From NCBI GenBank assembly GCA_003246205.1, contig QKBC01000021.1:42398-106397 (forward strand): DNA of 64,000 nucleotides, read 5' to 3'. This DNA comes from Flavobacterium haoranii (GTDB taxonomy: Bacteria > Bacteroidota > Bacteroidia > Flavobacteriales > Flavobacteriaceae). The translations under genes were made by a program, and so were the position numbers. Below are positions 26,517 to 35,929 of this stretch, piece by piece (the first letter of the stretch is position 1; the number at the start of each line of letters is the position of its first letter). The notes beneath the pieces are model-generated. The model saw only the letters and a list, made by a program, of their open reading frames with translations, was not told the origin of the DNA and made no database searches.

Positions 26517-27203
26517 ATGCTAAAAAATCTGTTAAAACTGCTTTTTCCAGATACTTGTTGTGGATGCAAGTCTTTATTAGTTAAAAATGAGAGAATTATC
26601 TGCACCCACTGCAGACATTCGCTACCGAAAACGTATCATCATAATTCTCCTGAACAAAATGAAACTTGTCAAAAATTTTATGGATTATTACCTGTTGAAT
26701 TTAGTTGTTCTTTCCTGTATTTTACCCAGAACAATACTGTAAAAGAACTGATACATAATTTAAAATACCGAAATAAAACAGCAATCGGAAAAGAATTGGG
26801 AATACTTTACAGTATGGATATTAAAGACATTTTATCAAAACATAAAGTTGATAGTATCATACCGGTTCCTCTACATCCTAAACGCTTAAAAGAAAGAGGA
26901 TACAACCAAGTCGAAACTTTTGCTCAGACTATAGCTGAAAATTGTCAAGTTGCTTATAATCCTAACATTTTATACCGAAAGATATATTCTAAAACACAAA
27001 CTAAAAAAAGTAAAGAATCACGTCAGATGGACAAAGTAAATAATTTTGCCGTTACGCATAACAAGGAAGATGAAGGCAAACATTATTTACTAATTGATGA
27101 TGTTTTAACTACCGGAGCGACTTTAGAATCGTGTGGTAATGCTTTATTACAAATTCCAAATGTTAAAATCAGTATCATAACAATAGCATATACATTATCA
27201 TAA
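26517..27203 (+). CDS. comF: ComF-family phosphoribosyltransferase-like protein
   Basis: This 228-residue protein has the ComF architecture: an N-terminal four-Cys zinc finger (CCGCKSLL...CTHCRHSL) and a type I PRTase domain. The PRTase domain has IIPVPLHPKRLKERGYNQ and the PRPP loop LIDDVLTTGATLESC. ComF proteins take part in DNA uptake (natural transformation) or single-strand DNA handling in the cytoplasm. Their enzymatic activity is not established. Here the gene leads toward a lipoprotein gene 68 nt downstream, with no other competence genes nearby. Confidence 0.9.
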   Translation: MLKNLLKLLFPDTCCGCKSLLVKNERIICTHCRHSLPKTYHHNSPEQNETCQKFYGLLPVEFSCSFLYFTQNNTVKELIHNLKYRNKTAIGKELGILYSMDIKDILSKHKVDSIIPVPLHPKRLKERGYNQVETFAQTIAENCQVAYNPNILYRKIYSKTQTKKSKESRQMDKVNNFAVTHNKEDEGKHYLLIDDVLTTGATLESCGNALLQIPNVKISIITIAYTLS

Positions 27204-27271
27204 ATAAATTCAAAAATTTGGCATCATAATAATATAAGTTGTTATTTTGTGATGATTTAGTTTTTTACAAC

Positions 27272-28873
27272 ATGAAGAAAATTTATTTTATCATTATATT
27301 TTGTGTCTTAAGTTTTACTATAACATTTACGGGCTGTGCCAAAAGAGGCGCTATTACAGGCGGCCCTAAAGACACTATTCCTCCTGCTATCATTTCTTCA
27401 TATCCGGAAAACTACACAACCAATTTTAAAGGAGACGAAATACGAATTACATTCAATGAATTAATCAAAGTTAAAGACATCAACAAACAATTGATTATTT
27501 CGCCTCCAATGAAAAATCAACCTACTATTTTGCCTCAAGGAAGTGCCAGTAAATTCATTTCTATAAAAATTACAGATACATTACAGCCTAACACTACCTA
27601 TAGTTTTAACTTCGGTCAAAGTATAACTGATAATAATGAAGGAAATCCCTATTCACAATACAAATATGTTCTTTCAACCGGAAGTTATATCGATTCTTTG
27701 GCTATTATCGGAACAATCAAAGATGCTGTAGAACAAAAACCAGACAACTTTGTTTCCGTTCAACTATACGACGCACAAACTTATACAGATTCAACGGTTT
27801 ATAACGAAGCTCCATTGTATGTAACCAATACTTTAGACAGTTTAAAATTCTTTTCGTTAGAAAATTTGAAAGAAGGAAAATATTACATTGTGGCTTTAAA
27901 AGACAAAAGCAACAATTATAAATTTGACCCTAAAGTTGATAAAATCGGATTTTTAAAAGATGCCATTACAATTCCAAATGATACGGTTTTTGAGTTGGAG
28001 CTTTTTAAAGAAGTAATTCCTTTTAAAGCCATAAGACCTATTCAAGAGTCAAACAACAAACTTTACATGGGGTTTGAGGGTGATCCGAAAAATGCTCTGA
28101 TTACCATTAAAAACGGAGAAGAAAATGTTCCGGTCAGAATGACTAAATTCCCGAAAACAGGCAAAGATTCCGTTCAATTATTCATCCCTGTTCTTAAAGC
28201 CGATTCTCTTAATATTACTGTTACCGATGGTGATTTTGAAAAAACTTTTACAACTAAAATTAAAGAATTAAAAACAAAAGATTCACTTTCTATTGCACCG
28301 AAACAAACCGGAATATTACATTTCAGAGACCAATTTCGATTAATTCCGACTACTCCACTTGAAAAAATTGACCAGGGAAAAATTACATTACTAGACAAAG
28401 ATTCTACAAAAGTTGCTTTTTCTCTAAAATACGAACCGTTTGAAAGTGAAATCATCTTTGATTTTCAAAAGAAAGAAGAACAAAAATATGCTTTAACGGC
28501 ATTACCTGGAGCTTTTGAGGATTTTTATGGCACCACAAATGATACAATAACGGTAGGTTTTTCAACAAGATCTTATACCGATTATGGAAACTTACGTGTC
28601 AATTTAAAATCTGCTAAACGATTCCCGCTTATTTTAGAGATCCTAACCAGTGATGGCACAGTTAAAGAATCTGCTGTTTCTACCGGAGAAAAGATTTTAC
28701 AATTTGATGCTATTGAGCCCAACCAATACACATTACGAATCATCTATGATGATAATGGAAATGGGAAATGGGACACCGGAAACTTTATAGAAAAACGACA
28801 GGCAGAAGAAATAGAATACTATCCTAAAGAAATTGATGTACGATCGAACTGGGATGTAGAACAAGATTTTTAA
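27272..28873 (+). CDS. Lipoprotein with N-terminal Big_5 Ig-like domain
   Basis: This 533-residue protein has a lipoprotein signal peptide (FIIIFCVLSFTITFTGC), with the modified Cys about 22 residues from ATG 27272. The next segment TGGPKDTIPPAIISSYPEN starts a Big_5 (bacterial Ig-like) domain up to about residue 115. A second half contains beta-rich repeats and ends with DDNGNGKWDTGNFIEKRQAEEI, a pattern common in flavobacterial outer-membrane lipoproteins. An in-frame TTG at 27239 is possible but would put 11 extra residues before the signal. The function is unknown, probably envelope-associated. Confidence 0.85.
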   Translation: MKKIYFIIIFCVLSFTITFTGCAKRGAITGGPKDTIPPAIISSYPENYTTNFKGDEIRITFNELIKVKDINKQLIISPPMKNQPTILPQGSASKFISIKITDTLQPNTTYSFNFGQSITDNNEGNPYSQYKYVLSTGSYIDSLAIIGTIKDAVEQKPDNFVSVQLYDAQTYTDSTVYNEAPLYVTNTLDSLKFFSLENLKEGKYYIVALKDKSNNYKFDPKVDKIGFLKDAITIPNDTVFELELFKEVIPFKAIRPIQESNNKLYMGFEGDPKNALITIKNGEENVPVRMTKFPKTGKDSVQLFIPVLKADSLNITVTDGDFEKTFTTKIKELKTKDSLSIAPKQTGILHFRDQFRLIPTTPLEKIDQGKITLLDKDSTKVAFSLKYEPFESEIIFDFQKKEEQKYALTALPGAFEDFYGTTNDTITVGFSTRSYTDYGNLRVNLKSAKRFPLILEILTSDGTVKESAVSTGEKILQFDAIEPNQYTLRIIYDDNGNGKWDTGNFIEKRQAEEIEYYPKEIDVRSNWDVEQDF

Positions 28874-28909
28874 AAAACAAAGAGCCATTTAAAATGGCTC
28901 TTTGTTTTT
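28873..28909. terminator. Bidirectional terminator between the lipoprotein and amidase genes
   Basis: AAAAACAAAGAGCCATT pairs with AATGGCTCTTTGTTTTT around a short TTAA-type loop, with A and T tracts either side. It serves the converging genes on both strands. Confidence 0.88.
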
Positions 28910-28926
28910 TACAATAATAACCTCAG

Positions 28927-29694
28927 TTATTGTTGTATCTCAAAGATATCTTGATCGTTCAAAAAATGGAATTTATTACGGCTTTCCAAAATTTTCTTTT
29001 TATCTAATGTAATCACCTTTATTGCATCTTCTTCAAAAGGAGCAACTAATTCATTCCCTAATTCATCTATCACCTGCGAATGTCCTACATAAGGCATTCC
29101 ATTTGCATCTGAGCCAATTCTGTTAACAGCCACAACATTACACATGTTTTCAATAGCTCTTGCCTTTAAAAGAGCATCCCAAGCCTGTATTCTTGGTCTA
29201 GGCCAATTGGCAACATACAATAACAAATCATAATTTTCGACATTTCGGGCAAAAACCGGAAATCGCAGGTCATAACAAATTAACGGGCATATTTTCCAAT
29301 CTTTGTATTCTACCACCAATTTCTCTTCTCCTTTTGTATAAACCTTTTCTTCACCTGCTAAAGTAAACAAATGTCGTTTGTTGTAATATTGTATATCTCC
29401 ATTAGGAAAAACAAATACCAACCGATTATAATAACATCCTTCTTCCTCAATCACTAAACTCCCCGTAATGGCTGTTTTTTTTGATTTAGCCAAACTTTTA
29501 AGCCACAATACACTTTCTCCATCCATCTTTTCCGCAACCCTCTCAGGATTCATTGTAAAGCCGGAAGTAAACATTTCCGGTAAGACTAATAAATCAAACT
29601 TTTTAGAACAGGACAAAATTTTACTTTCCAATGTTAATCGGTTCGCAATAGGGTTTTCCCAATGTAAAGATGTTTGCACTAAAGCTACTCTCAT
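28927..29694 (-). CDS. Carbon-nitrogen hydrolase (omega-amidase YafV/NIT2-like)
   Basis: This 255-residue protein belongs to the nitrilase superfamily. The catalytic triad is visible: Glu40 in LLVLPEMFTSGF, Lys in YYNKRHLFTL, and Cys in CPLICYDLRFPVFARN. The YDLRFP and TSGF contexts resemble omega-amidase (YafV/NIT2), which removes the side-chain amide of alpha-ketoglutaramate or alpha-ketosuccinamate in methionine-salvage-linked transamination. It is a single gene converging with the lipoprotein gene. Confidence 0.88.
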   Translation of the reverse strand: MRVALVQTSLHWENPIANRLTLESKILSCSKKFDLLVLPEMFTSGFTMNPERVAEKMDGESVLWLKSLAKSKKTAITGSLVIEEEGCYYNRLVFVFPNGDIQYYNKRHLFTLAGEEKVYTKGEEKLVVEYKDWKICPLICYDLRFPVFARNVENYDLLLYVANWPRPRIQAWDALLKARAIENMCNVVAVNRIGSDANGMPYVGHSQVIDELGNELVAPFEEDAIKVITLDKKKILESRNKFHFLNDQDIFEIQQ

Positions 29695-29720
29695 TCTTTT
29701 TCCTTTTTCACAAATGTACT

Positions 29721-29759
29721 TAAAAAAACAAACCTGTCAGATTTAAAATCTGACAGGTT
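29721..29759 (-). terminator. Terminator of the sdhCAB operon; long perfect palindrome
   Basis: A 14-bp arm AACCTGTCAGATTT (29731-29744) is followed by its exact complement AAATCTGACAGGTT (29746-29759). On the minus strand it runs into TTTGTTTTTTT. The arm also contains CTGTCAG, so it may be a dispersed intergenic repeat as well as a terminator. Confidence 0.85.
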
Positions 29760-29800
29760 AAATTTATTTTACTCAATTGAAATTAATTCAATCTGGTTAA

Positions 29801-30559
29801 TTATTTTGAACTTGCTTTTAAGAATTCGCGATTCATACGAGCAATGTTTTCTAAAGAAATTCCTTTCGGACATTCAATTTCACATGCTCCTGTATTAGTA
29901 CAGTTACCGAATCCTTCTTCATCCATTTGGCGAACCATATTCAATACACGGTCTGTAGCTTCAACCTGTCCTTGTGGCAACAAAGCATATTGCGATACTT
30001 TTGCACCAACAAACAACATAGCTGAACCGTTTTTACAAGTAGCCACACAAGCACCACAACCAATACATGCTGCTGCTTCAAAAGCTTTGTCTGCATCTTG
30101 TTTCGGTACCGGAATAGAGTTAGCGTCAATGGTATTACCAGAAGTATTTACAGAAACGAAACCTCCTGCTTGTTGAATTCTGTCAAAAGCACTTCTATCT
30201 ACTACTAAATCTTTAACAACCGGAAAAGCTTTACTTCTCCAAGGTTCAATGTAAATAGTATCTCCATCTTTAAAAGAACGCATGTGTAACTGACACGTTG
30301 TAATTCCTGTTTCAGGTCCGTGAGCACGTCCGTTAATAAATAACGAACACATACCGCAAATACCTTCACGACAGTCATGGTCAAATGCTACCGGTTCTTT
30401 TTTCTCCGTAACCAACTGTTCGTTCAATTGGTCTAACATTTCTAAAAAGGAACTATCTGTAGAAACATCATCTAATTTATATGTTTCCATTGCTCCATTT
30501 GCTTTAGCGTTTTTTTGACGCCAAACTTTAAGATTTATATTGATACTTTTTGAAGCCAT
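29801..30559 (-). CDS. sdhB: Succinate dehydrogenase / fumarate reductase iron-sulfur subunit
   Basis: This 252-residue subunit carries the three iron-sulfur clusters between FAD and quinone. The [2Fe-2S] ligands are in [18 protein letters not shown]. The [4Fe-4S] and [3Fe-4S] Cys groups are in [15 protein letters not shown] and [16 protein letters not shown]. The C-terminal pattern matches the type B (Bacteroidota, Wolinella/Bacillus-like) family. It is the last gene of sdhC-sdhA-sdhB, 7 nt after sdhA. Confidence 0.96.
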   Translation of the reverse strand: MASKSININLKVWRQKNAKANGAMETYKLDDVSTDSSFLEMLDQLNEQLVTEKKEPVAFDHDCREGICGMCSLFINGRAHGPETGITTCQLHMRSFKDGDTIYIEPWRSKAFPVVKDLVVDRSAFDRIQQAGGFVSVNTSGNTIDANSIPVPKQDADKAFEAAACIGCGACVATCKNGSAMLFVGAKVSQYALLPQGQVEATDRVLNMVRQMDEEGFGNCTNTGACEIECPKGISLENIARMNREFLKASSK

Positions 30560-30566
30560 AATCTAA

Positions 30567-32576
30567 TTATTTATAATTTCTAGCTGCGATTTTGATGAAC
30601 TCGTATTTAAGTTCTTCTTTGTGTAATTGTTCTTGATTGATATCTTTCCCTTTATATTCCCAAGCTCCAACGAAAGAGAAGTTTTCATCATCACGAAGTG
30701 TTTCTCCTTCTGCATCTTGGTACTCATCTCTAAAGTGACCTCCACAAGATTCTTTACGTTGTAAAGCATCCATTGCCATTAACTGTCCTAATTCTAAGAA
30801 GTCAGCTACACGGAAAGCTTTTTCTAATTCAGGATTCAATTCTTCAGCAGATCCTGGAACATAAACATCTTTATGGAATTCTTCGCGTAATTTAGCAATG
30901 TCTTCAATAGCTTCTTTCAAACCTTGTTCATTACGAGCCATTCCTACTTTATTCCACATAATGTGTCCTAATTCTTTATGGAAATGATCTACTGATTTTG
31001 AACCGTTGTTATTCAAGAATTTTTCGATTTGATCTTTTACGCTTTTCTCAGCTTCAAGGAACTCCGGAAGATCTGCAGAGATTTTTCCGGTACGAATTTC
31101 ATCAGCTAAATAATTAGAAACAGTATAAGGCAGTACAAAATAACCATCAGCTAAACCTTGCATCAAAGCAGAAGCTCCCAAACGGTTTGCTCCGTGGTCA
31201 GAGAAGTTCGCCTCACCTGCTACGAAACAACCCGGAATAGTTGACTGTAAATTATAATCTACCCAAACACCTCCCATAGTATAGTGAACTGCAGGATAAA
31301 TTTTCATTGGTGTTTCATACGGATTCTCATCGGTAATTTTTTGGTACATTTGGAATAAGTTTCCATATTTTTCCTCAATCCATTGTTTACCTAATTTGAT
31401 AATTTCTTCTTCAGACGGATTGTGGTTACCGTGAGCATAAGCTACTTCTTTTCCTTTATTTTTAATTTCTGATGAGAAATCTAAATATACACCTTCATGA
31501 GTAGCATTACTTTCTATACCGTAACCTGCATCACAACGTTCTTTTGCTGCTCTTGACGCTACGTCACGAGGCACTAAGTTACCAAAAGCAGGATATCTTC
31601 TCTCTAAGTAATAATCTCTATCTTCTTCAGCAATTTGAGTTGGTTTTAATTTACCGGCTCTGATTGCTTCAGCATCTTCTTTTTTCTTTGGAACCCAAAT
31701 ACGTCCTGAGTTACGAAGTGACTCGGACATCAAGGTTAATTTTGATTGATTAGTTCCGTGAACCGGAATACAAGTTGGGTGAATTTGCACATAACATGGG
31801 TTTGCGAAAGCAGCTCCTTGTTTGTGAATTTTCCAAGCAGCTGTTACATTACTTCCCATTGCATTGGTTGACAAGAAATAAACATTTCCATAACCTCCGG
31901 AAGCAATTACTACAGCATGAGCAGCGTGTCTTTCAATTTCACCGGTAATTAAATTACGAGCAATAATTCCACGTGCTTTACCATCAACTTTTACTAATTC
32001 TAACATTTCGTGACGGTTATACATTTTAACACGTCCTAAACCAATTTGTCTTGATAAAGCCGAATACGCTCCTAATAATAATTGTTGTCCGGTTTGTCCT
32101 GCTGCATAGAATGTACGTTTTACCTGTACACCACCGAAAGAACGGTTATCTAACGTTCCGCCGTATTCACGAGCAAAAGGAACACCTTGTGCCACACATT
32201 GGTCAATAATATTTCCTGAAACTTCAGCTAAACGATGAACATTTGCTTCTCTGGCGCGGTAATCACCACCTTTGATCGTATCATAAAATAAACGATAAAC
32301 TGAATCGCCATCGTTTTGATAATTTTTTGCAGCATTGATACCCCCTTGTGCAGCAATAGAGTGCGCACGACGTGGAGAATCTTGAAAACAAAATGCTTTA
32401 ACATTGTATCCCATTTCTCCTAATGAAGCCGCTGCTGAAGCACCAGCTAAACCTGTTCCTACAACAATAATATCAATCTTCGGACGGTTATTAGGAGCAA
32501 CTAATTTTAAGTGATCTTTATGATTAGTCCATTTTTCTGCTAATGGTCCTTCAGGTATTTTTGAATCTAACTTCAT
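30567..32576 (-). CDS. sdhA: Succinate dehydrogenase / fumarate reductase flavoprotein subunit
   Basis: This 669-residue catalytic subunit oxidises succinate with a covalently bound FAD. The dinucleotide fold [21 protein letters not shown] is near residues 35-55. Next are [18 protein letters not shown] (the usual FAD-attachment region), [57 protein letters not shown] and [15 protein letters not shown]. Length and motifs match type B enzymes of Bacteroidota. It forms a membrane-bound complex with SdhB and the SdhC cytochrome. Confidence 0.97.
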   Translation of the reverse strand: MKLDSKIPEGPLAEKWTNHKDHLKLVAPNNRPKIDIIVVGTGLAGASAAASLGEMGYNVKAFCFQDSPRRAHSIAAQGGINAAKNYQNDGDSVYRLFYDTIKGGDYRAREANVHRLAEVSGNIIDQCVAQGVPFAREYGGTLDNRSFGGVQVKRTFYAAGQTGQQLLLGAYSALSRQIGLGRVKMYNRHEMLELVKVDGKARGIIARNLITGEIERHAAHAVVIASGGYGNVYFLSTNAMGSNVTAAWKIHKQGAAFANPCYVQIHPTCIPVHGTNQSKLTLMSESLRNSGRIWVPKKKEDAEAIRAGKLKPTQIAEEDRDYYLERRYPAFGNLVPRDVASRAAKERCDAGYGIESNATHEGVYLDFSSEIKNKGKEVAYAHGNHNPSEEEIIKLGKQWIEEKYGNLFQMYQKITDENPYETPMKIYPAVHYTMGGVWVDYNLQSTIPGCFVAGEANFSDHGANRLGASALMQGLADGYFVLPYTVSNYLADEIRTGKISADLPEFLEAEKSVKDQIEKFLNNNGSKSVDHFHKELGHIMWNKVGMARNEQGLKEAIEDIAKLREEFHKDVYVPGSAEELNPELEKAFRVADFLELGQLMAMDALQRKESCGGHFRDEYQDAEGETLRDDENFSFVGAWEYKGKDINQEQLHKEELKYEFIKIAARNYK

Positions 32577-32591
32577 AATAATATGTGTTGA

Positions 32592-33470
32592 TTATTTTGT
32601 AAAATGAATATATAGAGGAATAATAGCAAACAATAGCGGAACTATGATTGCAAAAGCTCTACCGACAAATTTGATTGTTGGGGTAAATTTATTATTTATT
32701 CCTAATGATTGGAAAGCACTTTGGAAACCATGCCATAAGTGGAAAGCAAGTGCTAACATGGCAATAACATAACCTAAAGTAGCCAACAAACCAACTTTAG
32801 GATCTCTAAAGAAGTCTACTGTTATTTTATGTAAATCTTTGTAGACATTTCCAACTTTTACGTTAGCGCCGGCATTATAAACTTCAGTTCTGTTTACAAT
32901 TTTCAACTGTTTCGGCATCATCATCATATTAGCAGTAGTATCTTTAGCTTCTCCTTCTAAAGCTACTTGGTCTACCATATAATATTGCCCGTCACCTGTA
33001 CCAACATAAAATTCTCTTGGTTCCTGTCCTTTAACAGAAATCGTAGTTTTCATCAAAGGTATATTTTTGTCAAAATGCATTCTTGCCCAAAAATTCACCA
33101 TGTGAGTTACAATGAAAATTAAAATTACTGTTCCTAAAACCGCCATGTTACGAGAAGCAAAACCACTGTTTGCCGCTGGATTAGTTTTTACATAGCGAAC
33201 CGGACGAGCCGCTCTATTCTGGAACGTTAACAATATTCCATCCACAGCGTGGAATATAATTGAGATATACGTTAAATACGATAAAATTTTTACTGCAGGA
33301 TTGGTAGTCATAAATAATGCGTAAGCATTAAATTTTTCGCTAGCGTTCGGTAACAACAATTGTAAATTACCTGCCAAGTGACCCGCCAAAAACAAGCATA
33401 AAAATAAACCTGTAAGAGCCATCCAGTATTTCTTTGCGATGGATGACTTTAAAAGCGCTGATTTTGCCAT
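32592..33470 (-). CDS. sdhC: Succinate dehydrogenase cytochrome b subunit (fused type B), with an extra loop
   Basis: This 292-residue diheme membrane anchor of type B SDH has five membrane helices. Conserved segments are YWMALTGLFLCLFLAGHLAG, LTYISIIFHAVDGIL, NMAVLGTVILIFIVTHMVNF, GYVIAMLALAFHLWHGFQSA and AFAIIVPLLFAIIPLYI. Candidate heme histidines are in AGHL, IFHAVD, VTHM and FHLWHG. I moved the start to ATG 33470 (MAKSALLKSS), because the promoter lies at 33508-33538 and would overlap a start at 33506. Between the third and fourth helices is a polar stretch of about 70 residues (134-205) that is not usual in relatives of about 220 residues. Confidence 0.93.
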   Translation of the reverse strand: MAKSALLKSSIAKKYWMALTGLFLCLFLAGHLAGNLQLLLPNASEKFNAYALFMTTNPAVKILSYLTYISIIFHAVDGILLTFQNRAARPVRYVKTNPAANSGFASRNMAVLGTVILIFIVTHMVNFWARMHFDKNIPLMKTTISVKGQEPREFYVGTGDGQYYMVDQVALEGEAKDTTANMMMMPKQLKIVNRTEVYNAGANVKVGNVYKDLHKITVDFFRDPKVGLLATLGYVIAMLALAFHLWHGFQSAFQSLGINNKFTPTIKFVGRAFAIIVPLLFAIIPLYIHFTK

Positions 33471-33507
33471 AATTTTATTTGATTGTAATAGTTTTATAAA
33501 AATCAAA

Positions 33508-33538
33508 CAAAAATACGCTTATTTGAATTTAACTACAA
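33508..33538 (-). promoter_or_regulatory. sdhCAB promoter
   Basis: TTG (33536-33538) and TATTTTTG (33508-33515) are separated by 20 nt on the minus strand, a close match to the Bacteroidota -33/-7 pair. This fixes the sdhC start downstream of 33506. The 33541-33723 stretch beyond it holds no other recognisable gene. Confidence 0.75.
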
Positions 33539-33723
33539 CCTTTTCGGGTTAATTTATAATGAATATAAAATGTTATGTAATTAACTGAAAAACAAATACA
33601 TAAAAACAATATTCTCAAACAAAAAAGAATTAATTATTTGTTTTTTTGCTATTTTAGTATACATAAGCCGTTTCCATTTTTACTTTTTTGATTCAATTAA
33701 CAACAATTCCACAATTATCTTTT

Positions 33724-33731
33724 TACCTTTG
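33724..33731 (+). promoter_or_regulatory. Promoter -7 element of aminopeptidase P
   Basis: TACCTTTG fits TAnnTTTG and lies 29 nt before the ATG at 33761. Confidence 0.55.
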
Positions 33732-33760
33732 ATACATTAAAAATCTATACTTATATTACT

Positions 33761-35053
33761 ATGAAATATCAGGCTATAGACCGTGAATTATTCGTTAAAA
33801 ATCGTCAAAAATTCACGGCCCAGATGAAACCTAACAGTGCTGCTGTTTTTAACTCTAACGATATTTATCCTGTAAGTGCAGACAGCACTCTACCTTTTGC
33901 ACAACACCGCGATATTTTTTATTTAAGTGGCGTTGATCAGGAAGAAAGTATTCTTTTATTGTTTCCTGATGCTCCTTATGAACATCTGAAAGAAATTTTG
34001 TTCTTACGGGAAACTAATGAACATATTGCTGTTTGGGAAGGCGAAAAACTGACCAAAGAGAAAGCTTTTGAAGTTTCAGGAATTAAAACGGTTATTTGGT
34101 TAAAAGATTTCCATAAAACACTAAAAGAAGTTATGGCTTATGCTGATACCATGTATTTAAATACAAATGAGCATTACCGCGCTTCTGTAGATACTCAAAC
34201 CAGAGAGGATCGTTTTATTAAATGGTTCAAAGAAAACTATCCGGCTCATAAAGTAGAAAAATCAAATCCTATTTTACAAAAACTACGTTCTGTTAAAGAA
34301 CCTCAAGAGTTAGAACTTATCCAAACTGCTTGTAATATTACGGAAAAAGGGTTTAGAAGAATACTAAACTTTGTAAAACCAGGGGTGATGGAGTATGAAA
34401 TCGAAGCAGAATTTGCTCACGAATTTTTACGCAACCGCTCTAAAGGTTTTGCTTACACTCCTATTATCGCAAGCGGTAACAGCGCCAATGTTTTACATTA
34501 TATTGAAAACAACAAAGAGTGTAAAGCCGGAGATCTATTATTATTAGATGTAGGAGCAGAATATGCCAACTATTCGAGTGATATGACCAGAACCATTCCG
34601 GTTTCGGGAAGATTTACCGAGCGACAAAAAGCAGTTTATAATGCTGTTTTGAACGTAAAAAATGAAGCCACTAAAATGTTGGTTCCGGGAGCTCTTTGGA
34701 AACAATATCATATTGAAGTAGGTAAAATTATGACATCTGAGCTATTAGGATTAGGTCTTTTAGACAAAGCCGATGTTCAAAATGAAAATCCGGATTGGCC
34801 GGCTTACAAAAAGTATTTCATGCATGGAACTTCGCACCACATGGGATTAGACACGCATGACTATGGCTTGTTACACTTACCAATGGAAGCTAATATGGTA
34901 TTTACCGTTGAACCGGGAATTTATATTCCGGAAGAAGGTTTCGGTATTCGAATTGAAGATGATGTTGTTATTCAACCTTCCGGCGATCCGTTTAACCTTA
35001 TGAAAAACATTCCTATTGAAGCTGACCAAATTGAAAGCTTAATGAATGCGTAG
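33761..35053 (+). CDS. pepP: Xaa-Pro aminopeptidase (aminopeptidase P, M24B)
   Basis: This 430-residue dinuclear-metal peptidase removes N-terminal residues before proline. An AMP_N domain (about 1-140) precedes the pita-bread M24 domain. Metal and active-site groups are visible: LLLDVGAEYANYSSDMTRTI (two Asp), FMHGTSHHMGLDTHD (His), FTVEPGIYIPE (Glu) and GIRIEDDVVI (Glu). There is no signal peptide. A strong terminator follows, so it is a single gene. Confidence 0.95.
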   Translation: MKYQAIDRELFVKNRQKFTAQMKPNSAAVFNSNDIYPVSADSTLPFAQHRDIFYLSGVDQEESILLLFPDAPYEHLKEILFLRETNEHIAVWEGEKLTKEKAFEVSGIKTVIWLKDFHKTLKEVMAYADTMYLNTNEHYRASVDTQTREDRFIKWFKENYPAHKVEKSNPILQKLRSVKEPQELELIQTACNITEKGFRRILNFVKPGVMEYEIEAEFAHEFLRNRSKGFAYTPIIASGNSANVLHYIENNKECKAGDLLLLDVGAEYANYSSDMTRTIPVSGRFTERQKAVYNAVLNVKNEATKMLVPGALWKQYHIEVGKIMTSELLGLGLLDKADVQNENPDWPAYKKYFMHGTSHHMGLDTHDYGLLHLPMEANMVFTVEPGIYIPEEGFGIRIEDDVVIQPSGDPFNLMKNIPIEADQIESLMNA

Positions 35054-35079
35054 TTTTTAAAAAACATAACTACAAAATA

Positions 35080-35110
35080 AAAAACGCCTTGCTTTTACGA
35101 GGCGTTTTTT
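35080..35110 (+). terminator. Terminator after pepP
   Basis: AACGCCTTG pairs with CGAGGCGTT (one G-T pair) around CTTTTA, followed by a T run. The next promoter begins 6 nt later. Confidence 0.85.
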
Positions 35111-35115
35111 ATCTG

Positions 35116-35123
35116 TAATTTTG
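35116..35123 (+). promoter_or_regulatory. Promoter -7 element of the alpha/beta hydrolase
   Basis: TAATTTTG fits TAnnTTTG and lies 17 nt before the TTG start at 35141, which supports that start. Confidence 0.5.
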
Positions 35124-35140
35124 CCGAAAATTAATTTCTT

Positions 35141-35929
35141 TTGAAAAAAACACATTACAAAAATGCTTCCATAGCCTATAGTGACAATGGTTCCGGAAAT
35201 ACCATTGTTCTTCTTCATGGTTTTTTAGAAAACCAAAAAATGTGGCGTCATTTAGAACCTCTTTTAGAAGAACAATACCGTGTTATTAATATTGACTTGT
35301 TGGGGCATGGACAATCAGACTGCCTTGGATATGTCCACACTATGGAAGATATGGCAGATGTCGTTTTCCATGTTTTACACAAATTAAAAATTAAAGAAGC
35401 TGTTTTTATCGGGCATTCTATGGGCGGATATACGGCCTTAGCCATTGCCGAATTATATCCTAAAGTGGTAAAAGGACTTGTTTTATTGAATTCGACTTCA
35501 AAAGAAGATTCGGAAATAAAAAAGAAGAATAGAGATAGAGCTATTAAAGTTTTTAAAAAAAATCATGTTGCTGCTATCAATATGGCTATTACAAACTTGT
35601 TCAGTGAAGAAAATCAGAATAAAATGCAGACGGAAATAGAACAGGTTAAAGAAGATGCCATTAGCACCCCGCTACAAGGGATAATTGCTACTCAGGAAGG
35701 AATCAAAATTCGCAAAGACCGTGAGTTTATCCTTCATCAATCTGATTTTCCTAAACTCCTTATTTTAGGACAAAATGATCCTGTTTTAGAGTATAACGAA
35801 AGCCTTAAACAGGTAGAAGGCACGAACACAAAAGTAGTTACATTGCACGGCGGACACATGAGTCATTTAGAAAATAAAGAAGAAACTACAGGTGAAATTC
35901 TCGCCTTTTTAAAAACATGCTTTAACTAA
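35141..35929 (+). CDS. Alpha/beta-fold hydrolase
   Basis: This 262-residue hydrolase has the alpha/beta fold. Visible parts are the oxyanion region IVLLHGFLENQKMW, the acidic strand DLLGHGQSD, and the nucleophile elbow IGHSMGGYTAL with Ser. The catalytic Asp is probably in LGQNDPVLEY and the His in HGGHMSHLENKE. It resembles small esterases/lipases and MenH-like proteins but has no specific substrate signature. It starts at TTG, immediately after the promoter. Its 3' end overlaps the convergent addB-like gene by 8 bp. Confidence 0.82.
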   Translation: MKKTHYKNASIAYSDNGSGNTIVLLHGFLENQKMWRHLEPLLEEQYRVINIDLLGHGQSDCLGYVHTMEDMADVVFHVLHKLKIKEAVFIGHSMGGYTALAIAELYPKVVKGLVLLNSTSKEDSEIKKKNRDRAIKVFKKNHVAAINMAITNLFSEENQNKMQTEIEQVKEDAISTPLQGIIATQEGIKIRKDREFILHQSDFPKLLILGQNDPVLEYNESLKQVEGTNTKVVTLHGGHMSHLENKEETTGEILAFLKTCFN

